DNA of 64,000 bases from contig JAFDYS010000020.1 in the NCBI GenBank assembly GCA_018267315.1, forward strand, positions 1-64,000, in the 5' to 3' direction. The translations under genes were made by a program, and so were the position numbers. The stretch is from Bacteroidota bacterium. GTDB taxonomy: Bacteria > Bacteroidota > Bacteroidia > Chitinophagales > UBA10324. Below, piece after piece: positions 34,845 to 44,028 of the stretch. The notes under the pieces were generated by a model. That model saw only the letters and a program-made list of their open reading frames with translations. It was not told the origin of the DNA and did no database searches. The stretch's first letter is position 1. Each line of letters starts with the position of its first letter.

Positions 34845-37232
34845 TCAGTGCTCATCAATAACGGGCTGTGAAGCGATCTCTCCTTCTTCAATCACGTCAA
34901 TTTCATCAGCGGGCGTTTTGTACTTGAGGTTTCCGCGATCAACCCATTTTCTTAATCCGAGCAGTAGCGAAGGAAGCAGCAAAAGATTATTGAACATGGC
35001 CACCACGAGTGTGATGGAGGTCAGCAGTCCGAGGTAAAATGTTCCGCCGAAATGCGACAGCGTGAAAATGATGAATCCGAAAAACAGGATGATGGAGGTA
35101 TAGATGATGCTGATGCCCGCTTCATACAAAGCCATGGAAACCGTTTTAGAGATATCCCAGTTATGCCGGTGCAGCTCCTGCTGATACTTCGCCAAAAACC
35201 GGATGGCATTGTCAATGGCAATACCGAATGCAATGGAAAAAATGAGCACCGTTGACGGCTTTAACGGAATGCCGAAGTACCCCATGATGCCCGCTGTGAT
35301 GATGAGCGGAATCAAATTCGGAATGAGAGAGAAGATGATCATGCGCCATGAGCGGAACAGGTAACCCATGCAAACGGCGATGAGCACAAAGGCGAGCAGC
35401 AAACTGCTCGTGAGTCCTTCAATGATGTACCGGTTTCCTTCCAGGAAGATGACACTGGCGCCAGTGACCGTCACGCTGTATTTGGATGTATCAAGCGCAG
35501 CGTAAATTTTCGGTGTGAGTTTATTGAGCAATTGCTCCATCCTCGTTGTTCCGATATCGGCCACATTGAGCGTAAGGCGCGCGATCTGCCGGGTGCTATC
35601 CACAAAGGAGGAAAGCAGGTGCGAGGTGTCTTTGGTATTGCCGAGATAAGAAAAAATGAACGGACGCTCCATCTCGTTGGGCAAGCTGTAATCAGCCGAG
35701 TCGCCGCCGTAATAGCCCTGTCTCACGAACTTGATTCCTTCAATGATGGAAATGGGCCGCGAGAATTCATTGAATGAGCGCAACGTATCCTGCAACTGAT
35801 CAATCTTCTTCATGCGGGCCGGCGTGAGCACGCCGCCTTTCTTTTTGGTATCCACCAGAATCTCCACCGGCATTACACCATGGAAATTCTTTTCAAAAAA
35901 CTTCAGGTCAGTGTAGATCTTATCCTTGTGCGGAATGTCATCCACGATGTACCCGATGGCCTTCAGCTGCAGGCAGCCGATGAGCGCGATCACCACCAGC
36001 GCTCCGGTACCCAGGAAAATCCACTTGCGCTGATGATGCACGAGGTATTCCAGCTTCTTCAAAATATTGTTAAGCGCTTTGTATTCGAGGTAACCTGTAT
36101 GTCTTTGCTTCGGTGACGGAAGAAAACTGTACACACAGGGAATGAGAATGATGGAAATGATAAAGATGCCCGCAATGTTCAGCCCGGCCACCAGTCCGAA
36201 CTCCTGCAAAATTTTTGACTTCGTAAAATAGAACACGCCGAAGCCGATAGCGGCCGTGAGATTGGTAAACAGCGTTGCCAGACCGATCTTTTCCACTACA
36301 CGGGTAAGCGCTTTCATCTTATTACCATGCTTCACAAATTCGAGATGATATTTATTGAGCAGGTAAATGCAATTCGTAATGGAGATCACCACTACGAGAG
36401 GCGGAATGAGTCCTGTGAGGATCGTGAGCTGATAACCGAGCCATTCCACCGTGCCCAGTGTCCATATTACGGCAATAGATACCACGGCAAAAGAGGCGAT
36501 CACGGAAATGAATGAGCGCAACAGAATCAACAAGACCAGCAGGGTTGCCACAATCGCCAGGATGAGGAAGAGTTTGGTTTCATCGGCGATGCGCGTGGTC
36601 ATCAGCGTTCTGATGAGCGGCATGCCGCTGTAATGGACTTCGGTCTTGTTCTGCTCCGAAAACACATTTCCATATTCCTGAATCTTCTCCACCGTGGCCA
36701 CACGGTCTTTCGAGTTGAGTTGCTTGCTCGCAATATGCACCGCCATCAGGGTGGCATTCGATTCCGGGTTGTAAAGGAGGTCGCGGTAAAAGGTGAGCTG
36801 CATGAAACGCTCCTTCAGCGAATCCATCTCCTGCTGATTGCCAACATGCTCAGGAAATACCGGTACCATTAACAGCCGCTTGTTCAGCGTATCCCGTTCA
36901 AACGTGACGCTCTTGGGGATGCACAGCACCTGATCAACGCCCGGAATGGTTTTGAGCTGGTTTGCGAGCTGCGACCATGAATTGAAGAAATCGGTACTGA
37001 AAAGCTTATCTGATTGAATACCGAGCACCATCACATTTCCATCCTCGCCAAACTGCTTTTTAAAATCCATGTACTTGATGTACTTGGGATTGTTGGCGGG
37101 GATGACAGCAGGATTGTTGTACGTCATCTTCACCATCCGTGCATGATAGAACATGACGGCGGTAAATGCACCGAGCGCAACCAGAAAAGGAATGCGATAA
37201 CGAAGAACTGACCGGGCGACAATATTCCACAT
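34845..37232 (-). CDS. RND/MMPL-family exporter
   Basis: A 795-residue inner-membrane protein with duplicated MMPL-type halves, each with one leading helix, a periplasmic domain and a five-helix bundle (about 210-360 and 610-770). Family blocks include GLIPPLVVVISITNCIYLLNKY and SLIPNLIPLIITAGIMGYFG, and SIAFGIAIDNAIRFLAKY. The substrate could be lipids or hydrophobic compounds. No membrane-fusion protein or outer-membrane gene is adjacent, which fits MmpL/HpnN-like single-gene exporters. The ATG at 37232 is favoured over one 15 bases upstream. Confidence 0.9.
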   Translation of the reverse strand: MWNIVARSVLRYRIPFLVALGAFTAVMFYHARMVKMTYNNPAVIPANNPKYIKYMDFKKQFGEDGNVMVLGIQSDKLFSTDFFNSWSQLANQLKTIPGVDQVLCIPKSVTFERDTLNKRLLMVPVFPEHVGNQQEMDSLKERFMQLTFYRDLLYNPESNATLMAVHIASKQLNSKDRVATVEKIQEYGNVFSEQNKTEVHYSGMPLIRTLMTTRIADETKLFLILAIVATLLVLLILLRSFISVIASFAVVSIAVIWTLGTVEWLGYQLTILTGLIPPLVVVISITNCIYLLNKYHLEFVKHGNKMKALTRVVEKIGLATLFTNLTAAIGFGVFYFTKSKILQEFGLVAGLNIAGIFIISIILIPCVYSFLPSPKQRHTGYLEYKALNNILKKLEYLVHHQRKWIFLGTGALVVIALIGCLQLKAIGYIVDDIPHKDKIYTDLKFFEKNFHGVMPVEILVDTKKKGGVLTPARMKKIDQLQDTLRSFNEFSRPISIIEGIKFVRQGYYGGDSADYSLPNEMERPFIFSYLGNTKDTSHLLSSFVDSTRQIARLTLNVADIGTTRMEQLLNKLTPKIYAALDTSKYSVTVTGASVIFLEGNRYIIEGLTSSLLLAFVLIAVCMGYLFRSWRMIIFSLIPNLIPLIITAGIMGYFGIPLKPSTVLIFSIAFGIAIDNAIRFLAKYQQELHRHNWDISKTVSMALYEAGISIIYTSIILFFGFIIFTLSHFGGTFYLGLLTSITLVVAMFNNLLLLPSLLLGLRKWVDRGNLKYKTPADEIDVIEEGEIASQPVIDEH

Positions 37233-37244
37233 AATGAGAGCGCG

Positions 37245-37276
37245 CAAAAGTACGCAACCGCCTCAGCGGTTACAAA
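37245..37276 (-). promoter_or_regulatory. RND gene promoter with central palindrome
   Basis: On the minus strand TTTG (37276-37273) is followed 20 bases later by TACTTTTG (37252-37245), a full TAnnTTTG match, 12 bases before the ATG. The spacer contains AACCGC-TGAG-GCGGTT, a 6-bp stem (37256-37271) placed as an operator would be. Confidence 0.55.
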
Positions 37277-37385
37277 CACATTGATGCGAGGCTTGATGAA
37301 TATCATTTTTTGCACAGCAAAATTGGATTTACCTTTAAGAGTCATTTGTGAGGAAGTATTTTAACCGCACGTTTCAATCTTTCCT

Positions 37386-38975
37386 ATGCGATATTTATCT
37401 TCTCTTCTATTTTCTTTCATTTGCTGCAATTGTCTTTTTCTCGCCAATGTTTTCTCTCAACCGACGATTACATTGAGTAAGACTGTTGGTTCTTCTGGAA
37501 CTGAAAGCATTCATGATTTAATTGCTGACCAGGATGGCCATATCATTGCTCTCGGGCAATGCGACTCCGTTGATCGCGACACAAGCTGCCACTACCACGG
37601 AGGATCAACTGATATCTGGCTGGTGAAGATGGACGCTGCCGGAAATATTCTCTGGCAGAAATGCTATGGTGGCAGCGAGGAAGATAACGCATATCAAATT
37701 ATTCAAACTACTGATGGCGGTTTCTTGTTCACCGGTGTCACTTTCTCTTCTGATGGAGATGTAGCCGTTAACCAGGGATATTTTTATCAGGTTTGGATTG
37801 TAAAGACTGACAGCAATGGAAATATCCAATGGCAGCAAGGTTTGATTGCAGCCAAAACCTATGACTTAATGCAGCTACATAATGGCAAATATCTGATCGC
37901 CTGCTACACAATTAATAGTTCAAGCAGTTTCCCTGTTCACTATGGCGGAGGATTTGTCAATGATGCATGGCTCACTTGGATAAATAATGATGGCACAATA
38001 GATACTTCGCGCATTTATGGTGGAACGGCTGACGACTACATTACTCAGATAATTGAGTTGCCTGATCATGACTTGCAGTTGTTTGGATACACTGAATCCA
38101 TTGACTACGATCTTGTCGGGACTTCGGCTAATGGCTTCCGGGATGGCTGGATTTTCAGAACTGATTCGAATGGATCAATCAAATGGACAAAGCGATGGGG
38201 AGGAAATCTTCCTGACGCAATTGATGGCGCTGTACTACTTCCAAACAAAAACTTTTTAACTGCCGGTTCAAGTGACTCTAACCAAGGGGATTTTTTATCA
38301 AACCATGGAAGCAGTGATGTTTGGATAATGCTGCTTGATTCGGTAGCAAATAGAATAAGCAATTATTTATATGGTGGTTCCAACACTGATGCGATGGATT
38401 TTCGAAGGCGGATTCATTCGGCTAATAATGGAATATTTACCGTTGGTGCTCTTTCTTACTCATCCGACGGTGACGTTGGCTTTAATCATGGCTATTCTGA
38501 CTTTTGGTTTTTTGCGATTGATTCTAATGGTGTCTTAGTTAATTCCAAAGTCGTCGGCGGAAGTTGGGTCGACGATCTCTATTGTAATAGTTTACATGAG
38601 GGCAATACAGCACTTCTGGGCGGACTTACAGCCTCTGATGATTTCGACGTTCACGATTATCATGGCAATGGTGATGGATGGATTGTTGAAATAGGAAATT
38701 TTACAATGGTCGGCGAAGTTGTTTCCGAGAGCGTAATTTCCATCTATCCTAATCCATTGCATTCTCAATTCATGCTTTCATCAACGGATGAAAATGTGTT
38801 GAACAATGCCACGCTTGAAATCTATTCTTCCAACGGAATTCTTATGGCAACAAAAAAAATCCGCCGGAAGCAGGAAACCATATTAATCGGCAATCTACCC
38901 CCTGGAAATTACAATTGTTTGATACTTGACGGAAACAATAAAAGAATAACCTCGGCTAAACTCATTATTCAATAA
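37386..38975 (+). CDS. Secreted beta-propeller-like protein with T9SS type A tail
   Basis: A 529-residue exported protein. It has a signal peptide (about 1-25, NVFSQ), repeats with a YGGS/YGG motif about every 50-60 residues (IHDLIADQDGHIIALG, DAYQIIQTTDGGFLFTG, DYITQIIELPDHDLQLFG), a predicted propeller of about six blades, and a C-terminal type A domain (IYPNPLHSQFMLSS to SAKLIIQ). Its DNA is markedly AT-richer than the neighbouring ileS and exporter genes (a sampled line at 37861 is about 35% GC), which may reflect relaxed or foreign composition. It precedes the giant cargo gene by 29 bases and may be cotranscribed with it. Confidence 0.88.
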   Translation: MRYLSSLLFSFICCNCLFLANVFSQPTITLSKTVGSSGTESIHDLIADQDGHIIALGQCDSVDRDTSCHYHGGSTDIWLVKMDAAGNILWQKCYGGSEEDNAYQIIQTTDGGFLFTGVTFSSDGDVAVNQGYFYQVWIVKTDSNGNIQWQQGLIAAKTYDLMQLHNGKYLIACYTINSSSSFPVHYGGGFVNDAWLTWINNDGTIDTSRIYGGTADDYITQIIELPDHDLQLFGYTESIDYDLVGTSANGFRDGWIFRTDSNGSIKWTKRWGGNLPDAIDGAVLLPNKNFLTAGSSDSNQGDFLSNHGSSDVWIMLLDSVANRISNYLYGGSNTDAMDFRRRIHSANNGIFTVGALSYSSDGDVGFNHGYSDFWFFAIDSNGVLVNSKVVGGSWVDDLYCNSLHEGNTALLGGLTASDDFDVHDYHGNGDGWIVEIGNFTMVGEVVSESVISIYPNPLHSQFMLSSTDENVLNNATLEIYSSNGILMATKKIRRKQETILIGNLPPGNYNCLILDGNNKRITSAKLIIQ

Positions 38976-39004
38976 TTTCTCTCTCATGAAAAATCGGTTC
39001 AGTC

Positions 39005-42000
39005 ATGAAAAACTTACTAACAGTTCTCATTGCTGGCATATTATCAGCCAGCTTTTCAAACGCACAAACTTCTGCCCAGTATTTATCCAACAGTGACAAC
39101 TTCTGTTCCTCTTCCGGAACATTTCAAGGCAATTGGAAGCTCACTGGCCCTATATGTTTGACAACTCAAAATATGGGAAGGATAGACCCCGTTTGGGTGG
39201 ATCCTGATAATGAGAATCATATTTATGCAGGCAGCTTAAGCGGAGGGTTGTTTGAAAAAACAACAAGCGGTGATTGGATATGCCTGACCAATAAACTGCC
39301 GGGTGTTGGGGTTCATGACGTTGATGTGTACAAGAATGGAGGACAAACCACGATTGTCATTTCAACCGTTACTGATGACAAGCGATACAGCTACGGTCAC
39401 GGTATCTACGAATCAACGGATGGAGGCACGACATGGACTTTTGATGAAGAGTATATTGAAGCTGCCGGAACTCAGCTTGGCATAGTAAACCGTACAAGAT
39501 TCTTGCATGGAACGGATGGACTAATTTCTATCTGCAATCATAAAGTTTTGAAGAAATCATCTCTCAGCGATCCCAATTCACATTGGACAGTTCTCCCGGT
39601 CACAGGCATGGGAGCAGATATTGATTTATTTGATCTTGAAATGTCCCCAACTAATGCAAATATTTTTTGGGTTGCAGGAAATAACGGACCTAGTGGCACC
39701 GGCATTGGCCTGTTCTATACATCAGACGGTGGAACAAACTTTACTGATCTGACTTTAACACTAACCAGCCCCACCTTTATCAACATAGCCGTGCCAGTCA
39801 ATGATGATGCCTTCGCTTATTATTTTACAGGTACTACTGCATGGATCAATCATTACCACTGGAATGGAAGTACTTACCAGCTTCAGCCCAATCCAACTCA
39901 GCCAGGGCAGCGGGGAAACTGGTTTGCGGTTTCACCACTAGGGAATCTGGATACTATGTATTTTGGAACATCCGCTACAAATGCTTTTTATTATTCTTAT
40001 TCAGGTGGTGATACTCTAAGTAGCGCGGTTAATACTTTGCATGCTGATGTTCGGTATATCAGCGTGTATTCAACCAATGGGCATGTATATGTAGGAGATG
40101 ATGGAGGCGTAAGCAAGTCGGCTTCTCATGGTAATAGCAATACATGGATAGACTTAAATGCTTCCGGATTAAATGTAACGGAGTTCTACGGCTTAAGTGG
40201 AGTTGAGGAACAACCAAATTTGATTTTCGGCGGCGCACAAGACAACTATGTCTGGCGGTTTGAAAATGGTGTGCCCTCATTTGTGCAAACGGGCTGGGAT
40301 GGTTACAAAACGGAAAGTTACCAGGATGCTTCAGGCAATGTCCAGGTATTTTATCAGTATGGTCCGGGAAAATATCCTTCGAATATGGAGAGAAAGCAGG
40401 ATGGTGGCAGTTCACCAGTTGGTATTCTTCCCAATCGAGACTCTTTCTGGGGGGGAACCTACACAGGCCCTGATCAACATAGCAGACCAATTTACAAGTA
40501 TCCAAACGGAAAGTTTTATGTCGGGCAAAATGATCTCTATTTTTCTTCTAATAATGGCGGGAATGGTTACCCGATTGATGCAGGAGATTACACCGCTGCC
40601 GGTTTGAGCGGACAACCTCCTTTCAACAATAATGTTGACCATGTGAATGCCTTTACTGTTTCGCCGTTGGACGAAAACAGAATTTATGTTGCCTTCGGTG
40701 GCGCAGGCGATTATGGTGGCAGCGATCATTTTCGGTTTCAACTTTATTTTAACGATCCTCAAAATGGTTGGCAGAACCGCACGCCTGGATGGCCAACTGC
40801 TTGTTCATCATGCAGCACATGTAACGCTTATGCGACCTGCGGTGCTTCAATAACCGGAGTTGTTTCTGATCCTAATAATTACAATCGTGTGTGGATTTGT
40901 TTCAACAATTTTGATTATGATGCGGATAGAACATTGAGTGATCAAAAGAAGACCGGCGTCAAATTCTCCGATGATGCGGGAGTAACATGGCATGATATGA
41001 ATACAAACTTGCCCAATTTTCCTATTAACTGCATCACCTATCAAAAAGGGACAGATGATATACTTTATATTGGAACAGATGCAGGTGTTTTTCGCTGGGT
41101 GCATGCATCTGGTCAGTCAGCATGGGTTGGTTATTGGGAATGTTTTAATGTTGGGCTTGATCCAACAAGAAGAATGCCATCCTGCATGGTTCGTGACATC
41201 AACATAAATTATTGTGCAGGAAAAATTAGAGTTGCTACATTAGGTCGCGGAATTTGGGAGAGCGATTTATATCCTCAAACTCTTGTGGCACCCCGCACAC
41301 AAAACTCCGCTACTTGGAGTTCAAATCGTAAAGAAATCCAGTCATTTACTATTCCTAACGGGCAAACGCTCACGATAAATAACGGTGCAGTGATTAACAT
41401 GGCTGCAAATACTTTTATTAAAATCCAAACCGGCGGTAAACTCGTCATCGATAATGCTACCATTAAGAACGATTGCGGCTACATGTGGAGCGGCATTCAG
41501 GTATTGGGAACCGGATCATCACAAACACAAACGCCAAATTCAAAGCAAGGTGTGCTCGTGATGAAAAACGGAGCAAAGATTGAAAATGCTTATGTGGCGG
41601 CTATGGCAGATCAGGCCACTTATACCGCACCTGATTATACCTATCCGAATGGTTCGGCCACCGGTAATTCACAAACAGACAAAACGGGTGGCATCATCCA
41701 GGTTCAGTTTAATCAGTCGAAGCCAGATACCATCAGCAACTGCCGCAAGGGAATCGGATTCGGGTATTATCATTCACCGCCTGTCAGCGGAAGTGAACCG
41801 GCTAACAAGAGTTACATCTATGGTTGTGTTTTTCAAAATACAGGCACTCTAAATCTTCCTTATGTGAATGCCTACACTTCGGAATTCATTTCAATGTGGC
41901 AGGTTCACGGTGTGGGGCTTGCCGGAAACAAATTTTACGGGCCTACCGGCATCAATCAGTCTGCTGCTCCACTGACTGCTGTTGTCAGCACCGATGCGGA

Positions 42001-43900
42001 TTATACGATTGGCGACTATTGCATCAGTGGAGATTTGCCGTGCACCAACGTGCAGCATACGGAGTTTCATGATTTATTCAGGGGAGTGAAGTCCACCATC
42101 ACCGATCCCACGGAAGCAGCACGGCTTCTTAAAGTTTCAAACTGCATCTTTTCGAATGTAAGACGATCCGTTTATTTGGCCGGACATAAAAATGCGACGT
42201 TGACTTTCAATACCATTAACCTGAATCAGGCGACTGTAGATACAGCTTACGGAATCTATACGAATGCATGCACCTTCTACACGATTGAGGAAAATACAAT
42301 TACCGGTGTGGGCACCAGTTGGCCGAACCACTACGGAATGATCATCAATAATTCAGTTGGACCCAATAATGTGAATGATGATAATCTTGTTTACAAGAAC
42401 ACATTTAACGATTTGAAGTATGGAGCGGTTTCGATGCGGCGCAATGCCGATTGTGCCACCGGCTGCACTCATGGGCTGGAGTTTCGCTGCAACACTTTTA
42501 ACAATGTGAAATTCTCTATTGCTGTTTTCCCGGAAAATCCAAGCGGTTCAGGTCAACCGACCATCAAACAATCACAGGGCAGTTCGACCGATCCGGTGGG
42601 AAATTATTTTAACATCAGTACCACGCAATATTCATTGTTTAAGTCAATCGGATTTCCTGACATCACTTATTTTCATCACAGCAGTGATCATTACAATCCG
42701 CTTAGCCCAGTTACGTTGTACAGTCATTTCGTTTTGCAAAACACCAACATGGCTGCTGATGGCAATACCTGCCCCTCTCATTTTGGCGGCGGTGGCGGAG
42801 GAAATCTCAAGGTGGAAGCATTTTCACCCGATGATGCAAAAGCGGAAATAGCAGCTTTGGATTTTTCACTTGATTCATTGCAGGCCTTCATCGATGGTGG
42901 AAATACGGCAGCATTAGTGGATGAAGCGAAGAATGCAACAGTAACCTCCGCTCAACTGAAAACAGATTTACTCGCTGTAGGACCCTATCTTTCTGATACC
43001 GTTTTGAATGCTTCACTTCAGCGGGATCAGCCCATGACAAACAGCGATGCCAAAGCCGTGATACTGACTAATTCACCTGTGACTGATACAGTGTTCGCTG
43101 TACTTGAAGAAGAAAAACCAGCGGTTGCCGATAACGTGGTAGTGCAAAATGCGCAGGATGGTTTATCGGCGCGGGCTGATCTGGAAAGTGAAATGGGCAA
43201 TCTGAATCTTGAGAAATATCTGACGCTTCGTGATCTGAAGAACTACTATGAAGAAAATGATTCTGTTGAAAGTTATTATTCCTATTTACTTGAAAAGGAC
43301 ATGAATCAAGAGGCAATTCCGTATGCATTTGCATTGGGTGATTCATTAAAAGTACAGGAATTGGTAGATGGTATTTCAACTGCTACTACCGAAGGAAGTA
43401 ATTTGAAACAATATTATCAGATGACGCTTGATAAGATGAATTCAGGAGAGAGTATGATGAATTTATCAGACGATGAACAGGCATTTGTTACGTCAATTGC
43501 TAACGAAGAATCCTACAGCGGTATTCTTGCTTCTAACCTGAATGCATTCTTAAATGACACTTGGTATTATGAGGAGATTCCTATCATTGATGAATCGAAA
43601 TTGAAAAATGAGGATAATGAGAATGTGATCAACAAAACGATTCCATCTAATCCTGATATTTATCCAAATCCTGCCTTTGACGAAATTTTTATTGTCATTC
43701 CGAACGACTATTTGGGGAGTGAAATGTCAGTGAGAATTTATGATGTTTACGGAAAGGAGATGTTTCGTCAAGAAGTAGGGCACAGCGGAATAGAAATTCC
43801 AATCCACATCCATTCGCTTCCCACAGGAATTTATTTCTGTGAATTGTGTGCTGATGGTGATGTGATCAGAAATGATAAACTGCTGGTGGTGGATGAATAA
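39005..43900 (+). CDS. 1631-aa secreted beta-propeller/beta-helix protein with T9SS tail
   Basis: A very large exported protein. It has a signal peptide (about 1-20, FSNAQ) and a BNR/sortilin-like propeller region (about 50-755) with Asp-box motifs (STDGGTTWTF, TSDGGTNFTD, SDDAGVTWHDM). From about 770 to 1270 there is a right-handed beta-helix-like region (INMAANTFIKIQTGGKLVIDNATI, then NTITGVG and NTFNDLKYG turns). A pentaglycine hinge near 1261 leads to an acidic helical region (about 1270-1550), then a type A T9SS tail (IYPNPAFDEIFIVIP). The function is unknown; surface adhesion or polysaccharide binding is plausible. There is no catalytic motif. Confidence 0.9.
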   Translation: MKNLLTVLIAGILSASFSNAQTSAQYLSNSDNFCSSSGTFQGNWKLTGPICLTTQNMGRIDPVWVDPDNENHIYAGSLSGGLFEKTTSGDWICLTNKLPGVGVHDVDVYKNGGQTTIVISTVTDDKRYSYGHGIYESTDGGTTWTFDEEYIEAAGTQLGIVNRTRFLHGTDGLISICNHKVLKKSSLSDPNSHWTVLPVTGMGADIDLFDLEMSPTNANIFWVAGNNGPSGTGIGLFYTSDGGTNFTDLTLTLTSPTFINIAVPVNDDAFAYYFTGTTAWINHYHWNGSTYQLQPNPTQPGQRGNWFAVSPLGNLDTMYFGTSATNAFYYSYSGGDTLSSAVNTLHADVRYISVYSTNGHVYVGDDGGVSKSASHGNSNTWIDLNASGLNVTEFYGLSGVEEQPNLIFGGAQDNYVWRFENGVPSFVQTGWDGYKTESYQDASGNVQVFYQYGPGKYPSNMERKQDGGSSPVGILPNRDSFWGGTYTGPDQHSRPIYKYPNGKFYVGQNDLYFSSNNGGNGYPIDAGDYTAAGLSGQPPFNNNVDHVNAFTVSPLDENRIYVAFGGAGDYGGSDHFRFQLYFNDPQNGWQNRTPGWPTACSSCSTCNAYATCGASITGVVSDPNNYNRVWICFNNFDYDADRTLSDQKKTGVKFSDDAGVTWHDMNTNLPNFPINCITYQKGTDDILYIGTDAGVFRWVHASGQSAWVGYWECFNVGLDPTRRMPSCMVRDININYCAGKIRVATLGRGIWESDLYPQTLVAPRTQNSATWSSNRKEIQSFTIPNGQTLTINNGAVINMAANTFIKIQTGGKLVIDNATIKNDCGYMWSGIQVLGTGSSQTQTPNSKQGVLVMKNGAKIENAYVAAMADQATYTAPDYTYPNGSATGNSQTDKTGGIIQVQFNQSKPDTISNCRKGIGFGYYHSPPVSGSEPANKSYIYGCVFQNTGTLNLPYVNAYTSEFISMWQVHGVGLAGNKFYGPTGINQSAAPLTAVVSTDADYTIGDYCISGDLPCTNVQHTEFHDLFRGVKSTITDPTEAARLLKVSNCIFSNVRRSVYLAGHKNATLTFNTINLNQATVDTAYGIYTNACTFYTIEENTITGVGTSWPNHYGMIINNSVGPNNVNDDNLVYKNTFNDLKYGAVSMRRNADCATGCTHGLEFRCNTFNNVKFSIAVFPENPSGSGQPTIKQSQGSSTDPVGNYFNISTTQYSLFKSIGFPDITYFHHSSDHYNPLSPVTLYSHFVLQNTNMAADGNTCPSHFGGGGGGNLKVEAFSPDDAKAEIAALDFSLDSLQAFIDGGNTAALVDEAKNATVTSAQLKTDLLAVGPYLSDTVLNASLQRDQPMTNSDAKAVILTNSPVTDTVFAVLEEEKPAVADNVVVQNAQDGLSARADLESEMGNLNLEKYLTLRDLKNYYEENDSVESYYSYLLEKDMNQEAIPYAFALGDSLKVQELVDGISTATTEGSNLKQYYQMTLDKMNSGESMMNLSDDEQAFVTSIANEESYSGILASNLNAFLNDTWYYEEIPIIDESKLKNEDNENVINKTIPSNPDIYPNPAFDEIFIVIPNDYLGSEMSVRIYDVYGKEMFRQEVGHSGIEIPIHIHSLPTGIYFCELCADGDVIRNDKLLVVDE

Positions 43901-44028
43901 ACCCACTTGATTTATGGGTGAGAAACTTCCCTGCCCTGCCGACATGCACGGAGTTTATAGACCTGCCCAGGTTTAGTTAGGGGAAGTTGCAGCGTTATTC
44001 AAAAGCATACGCCGGTTCCCGATTAATT

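Noticed and set aside
43901-44028. AACTTCCC and GGGAAGTT complementary patches after the giant cargo gene
   Set aside because: Arms are short, about 50 bases apart and lack a T-tract, so no terminator is claimed.
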